This document shows positions 1 to 5,173 of a DNA stretch of 8,364 bases, in pieces (within the stretch, counting starts at the first letter, position 1; every line of letters starts with the position of its first letter). This DNA comes from Xanthobacteraceae bacterium (GTDB lineage: Bacteria > Pseudomonadota > Alphaproteobacteria > Rhizobiales > Xanthobacteraceae): assembly GCA_030039655.1 (NCBI GenBank), contig JASHVC010000277.1, positions 1 to 8,364 on the forward strand. Direction: 5' to 3'. The notes below the pieces were generated by a model. The model had not been told where the DNA came from, ran no database searches, and was given only the letters and a program-made list of their open reading frames with translations. The position numbers were made by a program, and so were the translations under genes.

Positions 1-258
1 GGGGAGTTGCAACCGCTTGATGTTGTCTCCAAGGTGAACCAGCGAATCCCACGATGTCCTTACCTTGGGTGACCAGACTGGTTTGCCATCCACATATAGC
101 TCGCTTCCCATGATACCGGGCAACAGAACAAAGACATCATCCTCGACTGATTTGCCTGTCTGAATATTATATGGCGTACCTAGTTGAGAGCGCGCCAGCT
201 TGGGATAAGTAACCGCCCCAGCAGCAAAGCGAAGAAAATTTCGCCGAGGCATAGACAT
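1..258 (-). CDS. Tat-exported LCAT/lipase-like alpha/beta hydrolase, 5' part only
   Basis: The first 86 codons of a gene that continues past the left edge. The start at 258 (MSMPRRNFLRF) has a strong ribosome site, GGGAGG at 264-269, about 5-6 bases upstream; a second in-frame ATG at 252 is an alternative. Residues 5-25 form a twin-arginine signal: RRNFLRF (residues 5-11), then a short hydrophobic AAGAV stretch and a likely cleavage near LARSQ. Residues 42-54 read VFVLLPGIMGSEL. The LPGIMGS motif is typical of the lecithin:cholesterol acyltransferase/phospholipase-like alpha/beta hydrolases, where it lies near the start of the catalytic domain and precedes the GxSxG nucleophile, which is outside this window. 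Inferred role: a periplasmic or extracellular esterase or acyltransferase, exported folded; substrate unknown. The gene lies 26 bp downstream of a broken minus-strand frame and may have shared its transcript. Confidence 0.75.
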   Translation of the reverse strand, partial: MSMPRRNFLRFAAGAVTYPKLARSQLGTPYNIQTGKSVEDDVFVLLPGIMGSELYVDGKPVWSPKVRTSWDSLVHLGDNIKRLQLP

Positions 259-284
259 TCCCACCTCCCATGATTCCAAAGCTC

Positions 285-710
285 TCAAGGACTTCCGAAC
301 AGGGAACCGTGAACAAAATCAGCATTAGCCGGCGATCCGTGGTTTTTGAACGACCATAGACGTTTCTGTTGCACGACGACGTGGTTGTTCGCATTGTTGT
401 ACCAGACTGAGGCCTGGTTGAATGGCTCGCGGATCAAACGAGGACCACCCAGACTCATCTCATCTGACACCGTTTCCCATTTGGAAAACTAGTCCCTTTT
501 GAACAACTTTTTGAGCTTGGCACCTGCCGACCCGTCCATAATCATGGCCGAATGATCTGTACGACCAGCATAGCCGCCATCCGGCGCCTGCTCCCAAGGG
601 TATGGTTCAGTGAGCACCTGAATTCCCTTGGCAAAGGCGACCACAAACGCAAGGAATGTCTCAGCGGGCACATTCGTAACGGGCAGAACCCTTGTGGTCA
701 GCGACGCTGA
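285..710 (-). pseudogene. Broken minus-strand reading frame with one in-frame TAG, function unknown
   Basis: One minus-strand frame runs from about 710 down to the TGA at 285-287 and is interrupted only by a TAG at 489-491. Before the stop it reads ...AGAKLKKLFKRD; straight after it FSKWETVSDEMSLGGPRLIR follows, then QASVWYNNANN, and it ends HGSLFGSP. Both halves have ordinary soluble-protein composition. The second half could be restarted from GTG at 470 (61 aa) or ATG at 458, but no good ribosome site precedes either. The frame stays open upstream to 821, but there it is antisense to the serine recombinase, so the true 5' end is probably lost or replaced. I do not recognise the family. The downstream neighbour is the Tat-exported hydrolase, on the same strand 26 bp away. 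The alternatives are two short genes, or a non-coding frame that is open by chance. Confidence 0.4.
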
Positions 711-1340
711 ATGAAAACTGTTCTCTACTGCCGTGTCAGTAGTGCTGACCAAACCCTCGAGCACCAGCGCACCCAAGCCGAACAGGCCGGATTCAAGCCC
801 GACCTGATCCTCGCCGATCATGGCGTTTCTGGTGTCTCTACAAAGCTATCCCAGAGGCCCCAGGGTGCGCGTCTATTCGATATTTTGCGGCAAGGCGATC
901 TTCTGGTGGTCCGGTGGTTGGATCGATTGGGGCGCAATTACACTGACGTGACCGACAATGTTCGGGAGTTCATGCGACGAGAGATAGTCATCGAAACCGT
1001 CATTAACCGAATGACCTTCGACGGCACGACAAGGGATCCCATGAAGCAGGCGATCAGGGATTCCCTAATCGCCTTCATGGCCGCCACTGCTCAGGCCCAA
1101 GTCGAAGTCACCAAGGAAGCCCAGAAGGCCGGGATCGCTCATGCCCAGACTCACGACGATGGGACCAAGTATCGAGGACGGAAACCGACCTTCACTTGCG
1201 CCCAATTCGCCAATGCCCGCGAACTCCTAAGCCAGGGCCTTGGCGCCTCAGCAGTCGCCAAAACAACTGGGCTGAAGCGACAGTGCATCTATCGAATTCA
1301 AACGCAGCCTGAGAAGCAGATGGCGGCTCTCCGAGCTTGA
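711..1340 (+). CDS. Small serine recombinase (resolvase/invertase family)
   Basis: A 209-aa site-specific recombinase of the resolvase/DNA-invertase family, which cuts and rejoins DNA through a covalent 5'-phosphoserine link. The N-terminal catalytic domain opens with YCRVSSADQ; Ser10 in RVS is the expected nucleophile with Arg8 beside it. WLDRLGRN (residues 69-76) carries the conserved active-site arginines. The long helix E region (about 100-140) leads into the linker YRGRKPT (154-160), and a small C-terminal helix-turn-helix lies at about 165-197 (GLGASAVAKTTGLKRQCIY). The length is normal for the short resolvase/invertase class. ATG 711 is the first possible start because a TGA sits directly before it at 708-710; the ribosome site is weak. 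The gene ends overlapping, or 26 bp before, the AAA ATPase gene on the same strand. No crossover or res site was identified. Confidence 0.93.
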   Translation: MKTVLYCRVSSADQTLEHQRTQAEQAGFKPDLILADHGVSGVSTKLSQRPQGARLFDILRQGDLLVVRWLDRLGRNYTDVTDNVREFMRREIVIETVINRMTFDGTTRDPMKQAIRDSLIAFMAATAQAQVEVTKEAQKAGIAHAQTHDDGTKYRGRKPTFTCAQFANARELLSQGLGASAVAKTTGLKRQCIYRIQTQPEKQMAALRA

Positions 1341-2368
1341 TATCCCGAAGAATTTGTCTCGCTGACATGATCTTCCCAAACATAGCCGGTTTGTTGAAAG
1401 GTGTTCTGACTCGACGAATAGTTCGGCCTAAAGAAACTCCACAAGCCATACTTTCTTTCCAGTCAATCGGCTTCAACGACTTCCTTGCTCTCGATGTGCC
1501 TCCACGAGAGATGTTGCTGAGTCCAATACTGCCTGAACGAAGTCTCGCAATGCTCTACGCGCCAAGGGGCATTGGCAAAACGCTGTTGAGCCTTTCGGTT
1601 GGATTAGCGGTGGCGAGTGGTGAACCTCTGCTTCGCTGGTCTGCGCCTCGGCAAAGAACCGTTCTCTATGTCGACGGAGAAATGCCACTTGTCTCGTTGC
1701 AAGAGCGGCTTCGTTTTATCTCACTGGGGCTCGGCGTGGAGATACCCAACTCGAGATTTCGAGTTTTGACAGCAGACCAAACCGATGACGGCATTTCACT
1801 CGGATCGGAGGCCGGACAGACGGCAATCGAGCCGTTGTTGCACGATGTTGATCTTTTGATCCTCGACAACCTATCGACGCTTTGCACGACTGGAAGTGAA
1901 AGTGCGAGTGAGGCCTGGGTTCCGATGCAAAATTGGTTGCTTAGACTTCGTCGCAAGGGAATTGCTGTGTTGTTGATTCACCATGCTGGCAACAATGGTC
2001 GTCAACGAGGAACCTCTCGACGAGAGGATGCTTTGGACACCGTGATTGCTCTTCGGAGGCCCGAAGATTATTCACCTGAGCAAGGTGCACGATTCGAAGT
2101 GCATTTTGAGAAACTGAGAAATCGTGTTGACGGCGAGGGCGCGATTCCGTTTGAAGCCTCCTTTGCAGGGGACGCTTGGTCAGCCCAAGACCTGCGCCCT
2201 CCGATCTTCAAACAGGCCGTCGAACTATTTCAGGAAGGACGCACGGTTCGGGAAGTTGCGGCTCAACTTCATGTCAGTAAGACCGAGGCGGGCCGGCTGA
2301 GGTTGCGGGCATTGGCCGAAGGGTTGGTCGTGCCGGCGATGAACGATCATGGATCATTGCAATCATAG
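1337..2368 (+). CDS. RepA-like AAA (RecA-fold) ATPase with C-terminal HTH
   Basis: A 343-aa RecA-fold ATPase of the type annotated as AAA_25 or plasmid RepA-like helicase (RSF1010 RepA is the reference). Walker A is APRGIGKT at residues 75-82, preceded by the family-typical PPREMLLSPILPERSLAML. YVDGEMP (111-117) follows, Walker B is LLILD (173-177), and the LLIHHAG (212-218) and RGTSRREDALDTVIALRRP (224-242) blocks are characteristic. Residues about 300-325 (GRTVREVAAQLHVSKTEAGR) form a helix-turn-helix. The TTG at 1337 overlaps the recombinase stop (TTGA), suggesting translational coupling; ATG 1367 (residue 11) is a plausible alternative, and neither has a strong ribosome site. In plasmids such proteins act in replication; without a RepC-like initiator here the role is uncertain. 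Its GC content appears lower than its neighbours', in line with horizontal transfer. Confidence 0.88.
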   Translation: MISRRICLADMIFPNIAGLLKGVLTRRIVRPKETPQAILSFQSIGFNDFLALDVPPREMLLSPILPERSLAMLYAPRGIGKTLLSLSVGLAVASGEPLLRWSAPRQRTVLYVDGEMPLVSLQERLRFISLGLGVEIPNSRFRVLTADQTDDGISLGSEAGQTAIEPLLHDVDLLILDNLSTLCTTGSESASEAWVPMQNWLLRLRRKGIAVLLIHHAGNNGRQRGTSRREDALDTVIALRRPEDYSPEQGARFEVHFEKLRNRVDGEGAIPFEASFAGDAWSAQDLRPPIFKQAVELFQEGRTVREVAAQLHVSKTEAGRLRLRALAEGLVVPAMNDHGSLQS

Positions 2369-2458
2369 GCGGCTGTGGTGACCTCGCAGCGTTTGGTGGT
2401 CTTGCCTATCCAGGCCTGAGGAGAATGAGACGGACAACTCGGACCTGCAAGATTTTGT

Positions 2459-2502
2459 CTGTCCCAATGTCCCGTTGCCTATAGTGATCGCCTTTGGGAC
2501 AG
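2459..2502. repeat. 9-bp inverted repeat, CTGTCCCAA...TTGGGACAG
   Basis: CTGTCCCAA at 2459-2467 is the exact reverse complement of TTGGGACAG at 2494-2502, with 26 bases between. It lies 90 bp beyond the ATPase stop. No T-run follows, so it is not a standard terminator. It could be a protein-binding site, a recombination site for the neighbouring serine recombinase, or an insertion-sequence end. Confidence 0.5.
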
Positions 2503-2580
2503 CGACTCGGTGAACCAAGTGCTCAAGGGTCTGCGATTGTTCCGCGTTGGTAACCTGTTCCCATGGCTGGGTGGGTGCTG

Positions 2581-2655
2581 TCCTAATTCCGAGCCTCTTG
2601 TCCTAATTCCGAGCCTCTTGTCCTAATTTGAGTTTTTCGCTGTCTTAATTTACTC
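2581..2655. repeat. Tandem 20-bp repeat array resembling IS21-type terminal repeats
   Basis: TCCTAATTCCGAGCCTCTTG occurs exactly twice back to back (2581-2600, 2601-2620). A partial third copy, TCCTAATTTGAG, follows at 2621-2632, and a degenerate fourth (TGTCTTAATTT) starts at 2641. Each copy is preceded by G, giving a TGTCCTAATT core. Multiple short direct repeats with a TG start near the end are typical of IS21-family termini; that link is my inference. No istA or istB reading frame is attached. Confidence 0.6.
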
Positions 2656-2707
2656 TTGAGCGGCTGGGTGGACCTCTCCCAGCGGAATATTTACTCCTCC
2701 ACACTTT

Positions 2708-2741
2708 GCCCCGGCATGCCAATTCGCCGGGGCTATTTTTT
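2708..2741 (+). terminator. Strong rho-independent terminator hairpin
   Basis: A perfect 8-bp stem, GCCCCGGC (2708-2715) with GCCGGGGC (2726-2733), has a 10-base loop and is followed by TATTTTTT. It faces the plus strand but lies 340 bp after the nearest plus-strand gene (the ATPase), so it ends either a long 3' tail or an unrecognised small transcript. Confidence 0.7.
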
Positions 2742-2874
2742 GGCGGCCCCTTTTGGATTCGCCGATCTCTGCTCCCCAACCCTGTCAGGGGGGTGCGCAC
2801 ATCCATTTCGCGCAGTTCAGCAAGATCGCGTTCCTGGGCCGTATCCGGCGCAAGCACCCGGAAGATAGTGGGTA

Positions 2875-2929
2875 CTGGCCCCTTTCCATAAACGCTGGTC
2901 CTTTTTGAATTTTACTCTGGTCCCTTTCG
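2875..2929. repeat. Second short direct-repeat array (CTGG(T/C)CC(C/T)TTT)
   Basis: Three related units start at 2875 (CTGGCCCCTTTCC), 2895 (CTGGTCCTTTTTG) and 2917 (CTGGTCCCTTTCG), spaced 20 and 22 bp. The layout matches the array at 2581 but the consensus differs and the orientation is the same rather than inverted, so the two arrays are probably ends of different IS21-like elements. No transposase remains between them. Confidence 0.5.
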
Positions 2930-2971
2930 AAACTTGATCGGCTCATAAGACTTGTTTATGTGGAATTTAGG

Positions 2972-3013
2972 CCAGCGGGGAACGAACCGAGCCCTAACAC
3001 CCAGAGGGGAACG
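2972..3013. repeat. Duplicated 13-mer CCAG(C/A)GGGGAACG
   Basis: CCAGCGGGGAACG (2972-2984) and CCAGAGGGGAACG (3001-3013) differ at one base, with starts 29 bp apart. They lie in a non-coding stretch shortly before a strong terminator, so they may be part of a small transcript or paired regulator sites. Confidence 0.4.
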
Positions 3014-3033
3014 GGACTGCCTACGCCTCGGCC

Positions 3034-3070
3034 AAGGGTCGCCTGTCGCCACAACGCAGGCGGCCTTTTT
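3034..3070 (+). terminator. Rho-independent terminator with long stem
   Basis: CGCCTG (3040-3045) pairs with CAGGCG (3057-3062). The stem extends outward through 3034-3039 with 3063-3068 (including G-T pairs) to about 12 bp, the loop is 11 bases, and the 3' side runs into CCTTTTTATTT. It faces the plus strand with no upstream gene for more than 600 bp, which suggests a short non-coding transcript ending here. Confidence 0.65.
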
Positions 3071-3247
3071 ATTTGGATTTTCCCGATAATCCGCCTGTGG
3101 ATAACTTGGAACTGTGTCGGCTACCAGACAAACATCGCTGATTATGAGGCATAGCCTGAGAACCTATCACTGACAACGGCTTCGCCAGGCGTCGGTGGCT
3201 GAGAGACCAATAGCGCTCCCGCTTGCACGGCAATGAGGAGCGCGGTC

Positions 3248-3442
3248 ATGCCCGAATACCGCATATTTCAATTGGATGATGGTGGCCGCATTTTGGGGCC
3301 GTCCAAAGTAACTGCCTGCGAAGATGACCACGACGCCATTCGGCAAGCCCGTGCTCGGATCAAGGGTGGCGTGTTGGAAATTTGGGAAGGCATCCGGCGT
3401 GTTGGCACGATAATGCCAACCGGTGGAACGCCACGCGTTTGA
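3248..3442 (+). CDS. Small conserved hypothetical protein (64 aa)
   Basis: A 64-aa protein starting MPEYRIFQLDDGGRI and continuing with GPSKVTACEDDHDAI, an ARARIKGG stretch and LEIWEGIRRVGTI. The pattern (short YRIF strand, LDDxGRI turn, xPxxVxxCxDDxxAIxxA helix, then LEIWEGxRRV) matches a small family that I recall as widespread in many copies in Bradyrhizobium and related genera; no function is known to me. ATG 3248 is chosen over ATG 3233 because AGGAG at 3236-3240 sits seven bases before it. No signal peptide or membrane segment; probably cytoplasmic. It stands alone, with no operon partner closer than 200 bp. Confidence 0.8.
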   Translation: MPEYRIFQLDDGGRILGPSKVTACEDDHDAIRQARARIKGGVLEIWEGIRRVGTIMPTGGTPRV

Positions 3443-3647
3443 CCTCAGGTTTTGTCGGCGGACCTGTAGTGTCGCGTAGGCGGCGCGGCTTGCTTACCCC
3501 CTGACCCCAATAGCGGGTCGCGCCGTCATTTAGGTCGCCTCAGCTTGATGGCGTCATATCCGTTTGAATTTTTCTGTGATTTCGTTTGAACGACGGGAAC
3601 CAACCGTCACCTTGTCACTTTTTGTAGGCGGATACAGGAAAGCCGCA

Positions 3648-3872
3648 GTGCCGCTTGCGAAGAGACCAAGCGAGGCATATCGCCTGTACGCAGCGCACTG
3701 CCTCAAGATTGCTCAAGAGCAATCAGACATCGTGGACCGACTGGCCCTCATTCAAATGGCGCAAGCCTGGATCGACCTGTCGGTACAAGCGGAAAAAAAT
3801 GCCGGCACTGCGCTGGTTTATGAGCCGCCGGGAGCGCACCGGCAGCCGATGCCCTCGCCGCCGAAGGATTAG
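3648..3872 (+). CDS. Small hypothetical protein with YRLYAAHCLKIAQ motif (74 aa)
   Basis: The core reads SEAYRLYAAHCLKIAQEQSD followed by RLALIQMAQAWIDLSVQAEKN, two amphipathic helices with alternating A/L positions, then a proline-rich tail (PPGAHRQPMPSPPKD). Short proteins with a YRxxAAxCLxxA...LLxMAxxWxxLAxxAE pattern are common in Bradyrhizobiaceae; no function is established to my knowledge. I place the start at GTG 3648 because AGGA (3636-3639) precedes it at a normal distance and the family usually begins just before this motif. The frame is open further up to TTG 3564, which would add 28 residues of unconvincing sequence. No membrane segment is seen; probably a cytoplasmic helical hairpin. 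Confidence 0.7.
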   Translation: MPLAKRPSEAYRLYAAHCLKIAQEQSDIVDRLALIQMAQAWIDLSVQAEKNAGTALVYEPPGAHRQPMPSPPKD

Positions 3873-3955
3873 GCCGCCCATTTCTGAGATCGCCTAAACC
3901 CTGTCGTAAGGCTTCAGTAGTAAGTTGGGCCGAGCTGCGGCAGAGGTATTGCTAT

Positions 3956-4120
3956 ATGTGGCCGAACCTGACGGCTTTCCTCAAGAACGAGTCCGGGGCG
4001 ACCTCTATCGAGTATTCGGTCGTCGCGGCCGGGATCGCGCTGGCGATTGTGACAGCGGTCGTGCGCCTCGGTACGAACGTGCACGGCATGTTCACGGCAA
4101 TAATGACTGCGCTGAAATAG
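3956..4120 (+). CDS. flp: Flp/Fap-type IVb pilin (first copy, 54 aa)
   Basis: A complete Flp-family pilin. A short basic leader (MWPNLTAFLKNESG, residues 1-14) ends in glycine, the normal -1 position for prepilin peptidase. ATSIEY follows, with the conserved Glu19-Tyr20 pair (Glu at +5), and then the hydrophobic helix SVVAAGIALAIVTAVV (21-36) and a short polar tail. The mature peptide would be about 40 aa and would assemble into thin adhesive Flp pili through a Tad-type secretion system, none of which is encoded here. AGAGG at 3942-3946 is the ribosome site. It aligns without gaps over its first 42 residues with the second pilin at 4777, so the two are paralogues. Confidence 0.9.
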   Translation: MWPNLTAFLKNESGATSIEYSVVAAGIALAIVTAVVRLGTNVHGMFTAIMTALK

Positions 4121-4124
4121 GCCG

Positions 4125-4211
4125 ATGGTACTGCCCGGAGTAAGATGGCACTTCGAACTCTTGGCCCTGGGCTGCGCGCTGGCGATCTTCGTCTTGTTGA
4201 TGGCAGCTTGA
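4125..4211 (+). CDS. Possible 28-aa single-pass membrane peptide
   Basis: Four bases after the first pilin stop, ATG 4125 opens a 28-codon frame. Its first half (MVLPGVRWHF) is polar to amphipathic and its second half (ELLALGCALAIFVLLMAA) is a clean hydrophobic helix long enough to span a membrane. The tight spacing would allow translational coupling to the pilin. There is no clear ribosome site of its own. A competing frame starts at ATG 4145 with GGAG four bases upstream and would give 42 aa ending at 4273, but its composition is less convincing. Neither matches a family I recognise; it could be chance. Confidence 0.3.
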   Translation: MVLPGVRWHFELLALGCALAIFVLLMAA

Positions 4212-4481
4212 TTTTACTTTCTGGGTTTGTAGAGGCCTTGTTCTCCGCAGTGGTCGGTTCTTATGAATCATGACAATCAGTGATGATCGGGGATAGTTTG
4301 CAGATCTCCGTAGCCCAAAACCGGAAATCCAACATACTTGCGCCGATGGTGCCGCCCTCCGTTGGGGTTCGTCTTCCTCCCCCAACAGGCAGCCATGGAA
4401 AAATGTCGGGGGGTGCGGCGCGGTCATCTCAGCTACTACTGACCGCACCGTAACCGGCAGCCTCCGTTGGCGGCCCTACAG

Positions 4482-4527
4482 CAAAAAGAAAAGCCCCTGC
4501 GCGACGGGTGACCGACGGTCGGGGCTT
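4482..4527 (-). terminator. Terminator-like hairpin facing the minus strand
   Basis: AAGCCCC (4491-4497) pairs with GGGGCTT (4521-4527), and an inner CGG-GTGA-CCG hairpin lies within the loop. The A-rich run AAAAAGAAAA (4483-4492) on the left becomes a U-run when read on the minus strand, so the polarity is leftward. No minus-strand gene lies directly to its right. Confidence 0.5.
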
Positions 4528-4724
4528 ACACCAGTTCAAACCAGGCCCGCTCAGACTAATGGCCGGTCGACCCAGTCGTATCGTCGGTTTGTTACCCGCG
4601 CCTGAATCCGTGCGAATAAACCTAGCCTGGCAGCGTCTACAATTCTTAATTGCCTTTCGTCGGTCGGCTTAGCGCCGCTGCAACAGCTTCCAACTAAGCT
4701 CGCATCTAATCCAAATGGTCAAAA

Positions 4725-4768
4725 ACCGTTTGGCGGGAGCGACACAGCCACGTGCAGAGACCGTTTGG
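4725..4768. promoter_or_regulatory. Direct repeat ACCGTTTGG x2 upstream of the second pilin
   Basis: ACCGTTTGG occurs at 4725-4733 and 4760-4768, starts 35 bp apart, the second overlapping the ribosome site (GGAG 4767-4770) of the pilin gene. Paired identical 9-mers over a leader could be a regulator's binding sites. No clear -35/-10 pair was found. Low confidence. Confidence 0.3.
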
Positions 4769-4776
4769 AGCACTCC

Positions 4777-4944
4777 ATGAGCATCCTTGTTTCTCGTTTT
4801 GTGAAGGACCAGTCAGCCGCCACCGCCATTGAATACGGCCTCATCGCCGCCGGCATTGCGGTTGCGATCATTGCCGTTGTGTACGGCCTAGGTACGAACC
4901 TGCAGGATACATTCGGCAGCGTTTCGACCGCGTTGCCCGACTAG
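4777..4944 (+). CDS. flp: Flp/Fap-type IVb pilin (second copy, 55 aa)
   Basis: A full-length Flp pilin: basic leader MSILVSRFVKDQSA (1-14), then ATAIEY with Glu19-Tyr20, then the helix GLIAAGIAVAIIAVVYGLG (21-39) and a short tail ending TALPD. This is closer to the family consensus (ATAIEYGLIAAGIA) than the first copy, except that the residue expected at -1 for prepilin peptidase is Ala14 rather than Gly; whether it is still cleaved is open. GGAG at 4767-4770 is a good ribosome site six bases from ATG. The gene is monocistronic, with its own strong terminator at 4995-5028, and converges on the TPM gene. Export would need Tad proteins encoded elsewhere. Confidence 0.93.
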   Translation: MSILVSRFVKDQSAATAIEYGLIAAGIAVAIIAVVYGLGTNLQDTFGSVSTALPD

Positions 4945-4994
4945 GGCTTCCCGTCCGGTCCGTTTACGTCACTCATGCGGCGAAAGCGGCCAGA

Positions 4995-5028
4995 GGGGTT
5001 TCGGTCCGTCAGCCCGGAGCCCCTTTTT
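4995..5028 (+). terminator. Rho-independent terminator of the second pilin
   Basis: A 10-bp stem: GGGGTTTCGG (4995-5004) pairs with CCGGAGCCCC (5014-5023), including two G-T pairs, with a nine-base loop and TTTTT (5024-5028) after it. It lies 50 bp past the pilin stop. Confidence 0.8.
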
Positions 5029-5067
5029 CTTACGCTGGTCGAAACCGACGCAGCCGTGGTGTTGGAC

Positions 5068-5089
5068 AAAAAAGCCCCCGCAGCGGGGC
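5068..5089 (-). terminator. Rho-independent terminator of the TPM-domain gene
   Basis: Read on the minus strand: GCCCC, a six-base loop, GGGGC, then TTTTTT (the A-run at 5068-5073). It lies about 85 bp past the TPM gene stop and forms a convergent terminator pair with the one at 4995-5028. Confidence 0.65.
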
Positions 5090-5173
5090 GGCCAGGGCCA
5101 AGGTTTGAGAACACTCTCGCGCTGCGGGTCTATCACTTCTGAACGCGGACGATTGATCCGGCAGTCAACTTCA

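Larger units (their letters stand above)
2369..3247. other. Gene-poor 880-bp zone with repeat arrays and terminators
   Basis: No convincing coding sequence was found on either strand between the ATPase and the 64-aa gene. The stretch holds an inverted repeat (2459-2502), a tandem 20-bp array (2581-2655), a terminator hairpin (2708-2741), a second array of about 20-22 bp (2875-2929), a duplicated 13-mer (2972-3013) and a second terminator (3034-3070). It reads as a graveyard of insertion-sequence ends rather than as one functional unit. Confidence 0.6.
4212..4776. other. 565-bp stretch without a recognised gene
   Basis: No convincing coding frame on either strand. It contains the 10-mer CCTCCGTTGG twice (4356-4365 and 4461-4470), a minus-oriented terminator hairpin (4481-4527), and near its right end a duplicated ACCGTTTGG before the second pilin. 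The rest shows nothing I can name. Confidence 0.55.
4945..5173. other. Convergent intergenic region with paired terminators
   Basis: 230 bp between the second pilin and the TPM gene, whose 3' ends face each other. It contains only the two opposed terminator hairpins (4995-5028 and 5068-5089), an arrangement that insulates the two transcripts. Nothing else is recognised. Confidence 0.6.

Noticed and set aside
2645..2857. Minus-strand 70-aa frame with TAQERDLAELREMDVRTP
   Set aside because: The first third looks protein-like, but the rest spans the terminator hairpin and low-quality sequence; no ribosome site and no family recognised. At most a fragment.
2960..3154. Plus-strand 64-aa frame starting MEFRPAGNEP
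   Set aside because: It runs through the strong terminator at 3034-3070 and the duplicated 13-mer; composition is not coding-like.
3591..3630. GGAAC motif as an EcfG-type general stress promoter before the 74-aa gene
   Set aside because: The matching CGTT -10 element is not found at 16-19 bp.
4092..4448. Minus-strand 118-aa frame
   Set aside because: Antisense to the first pilin at one end, rich in Arg/Gln/Ser without any domain pattern; no ribosome site.
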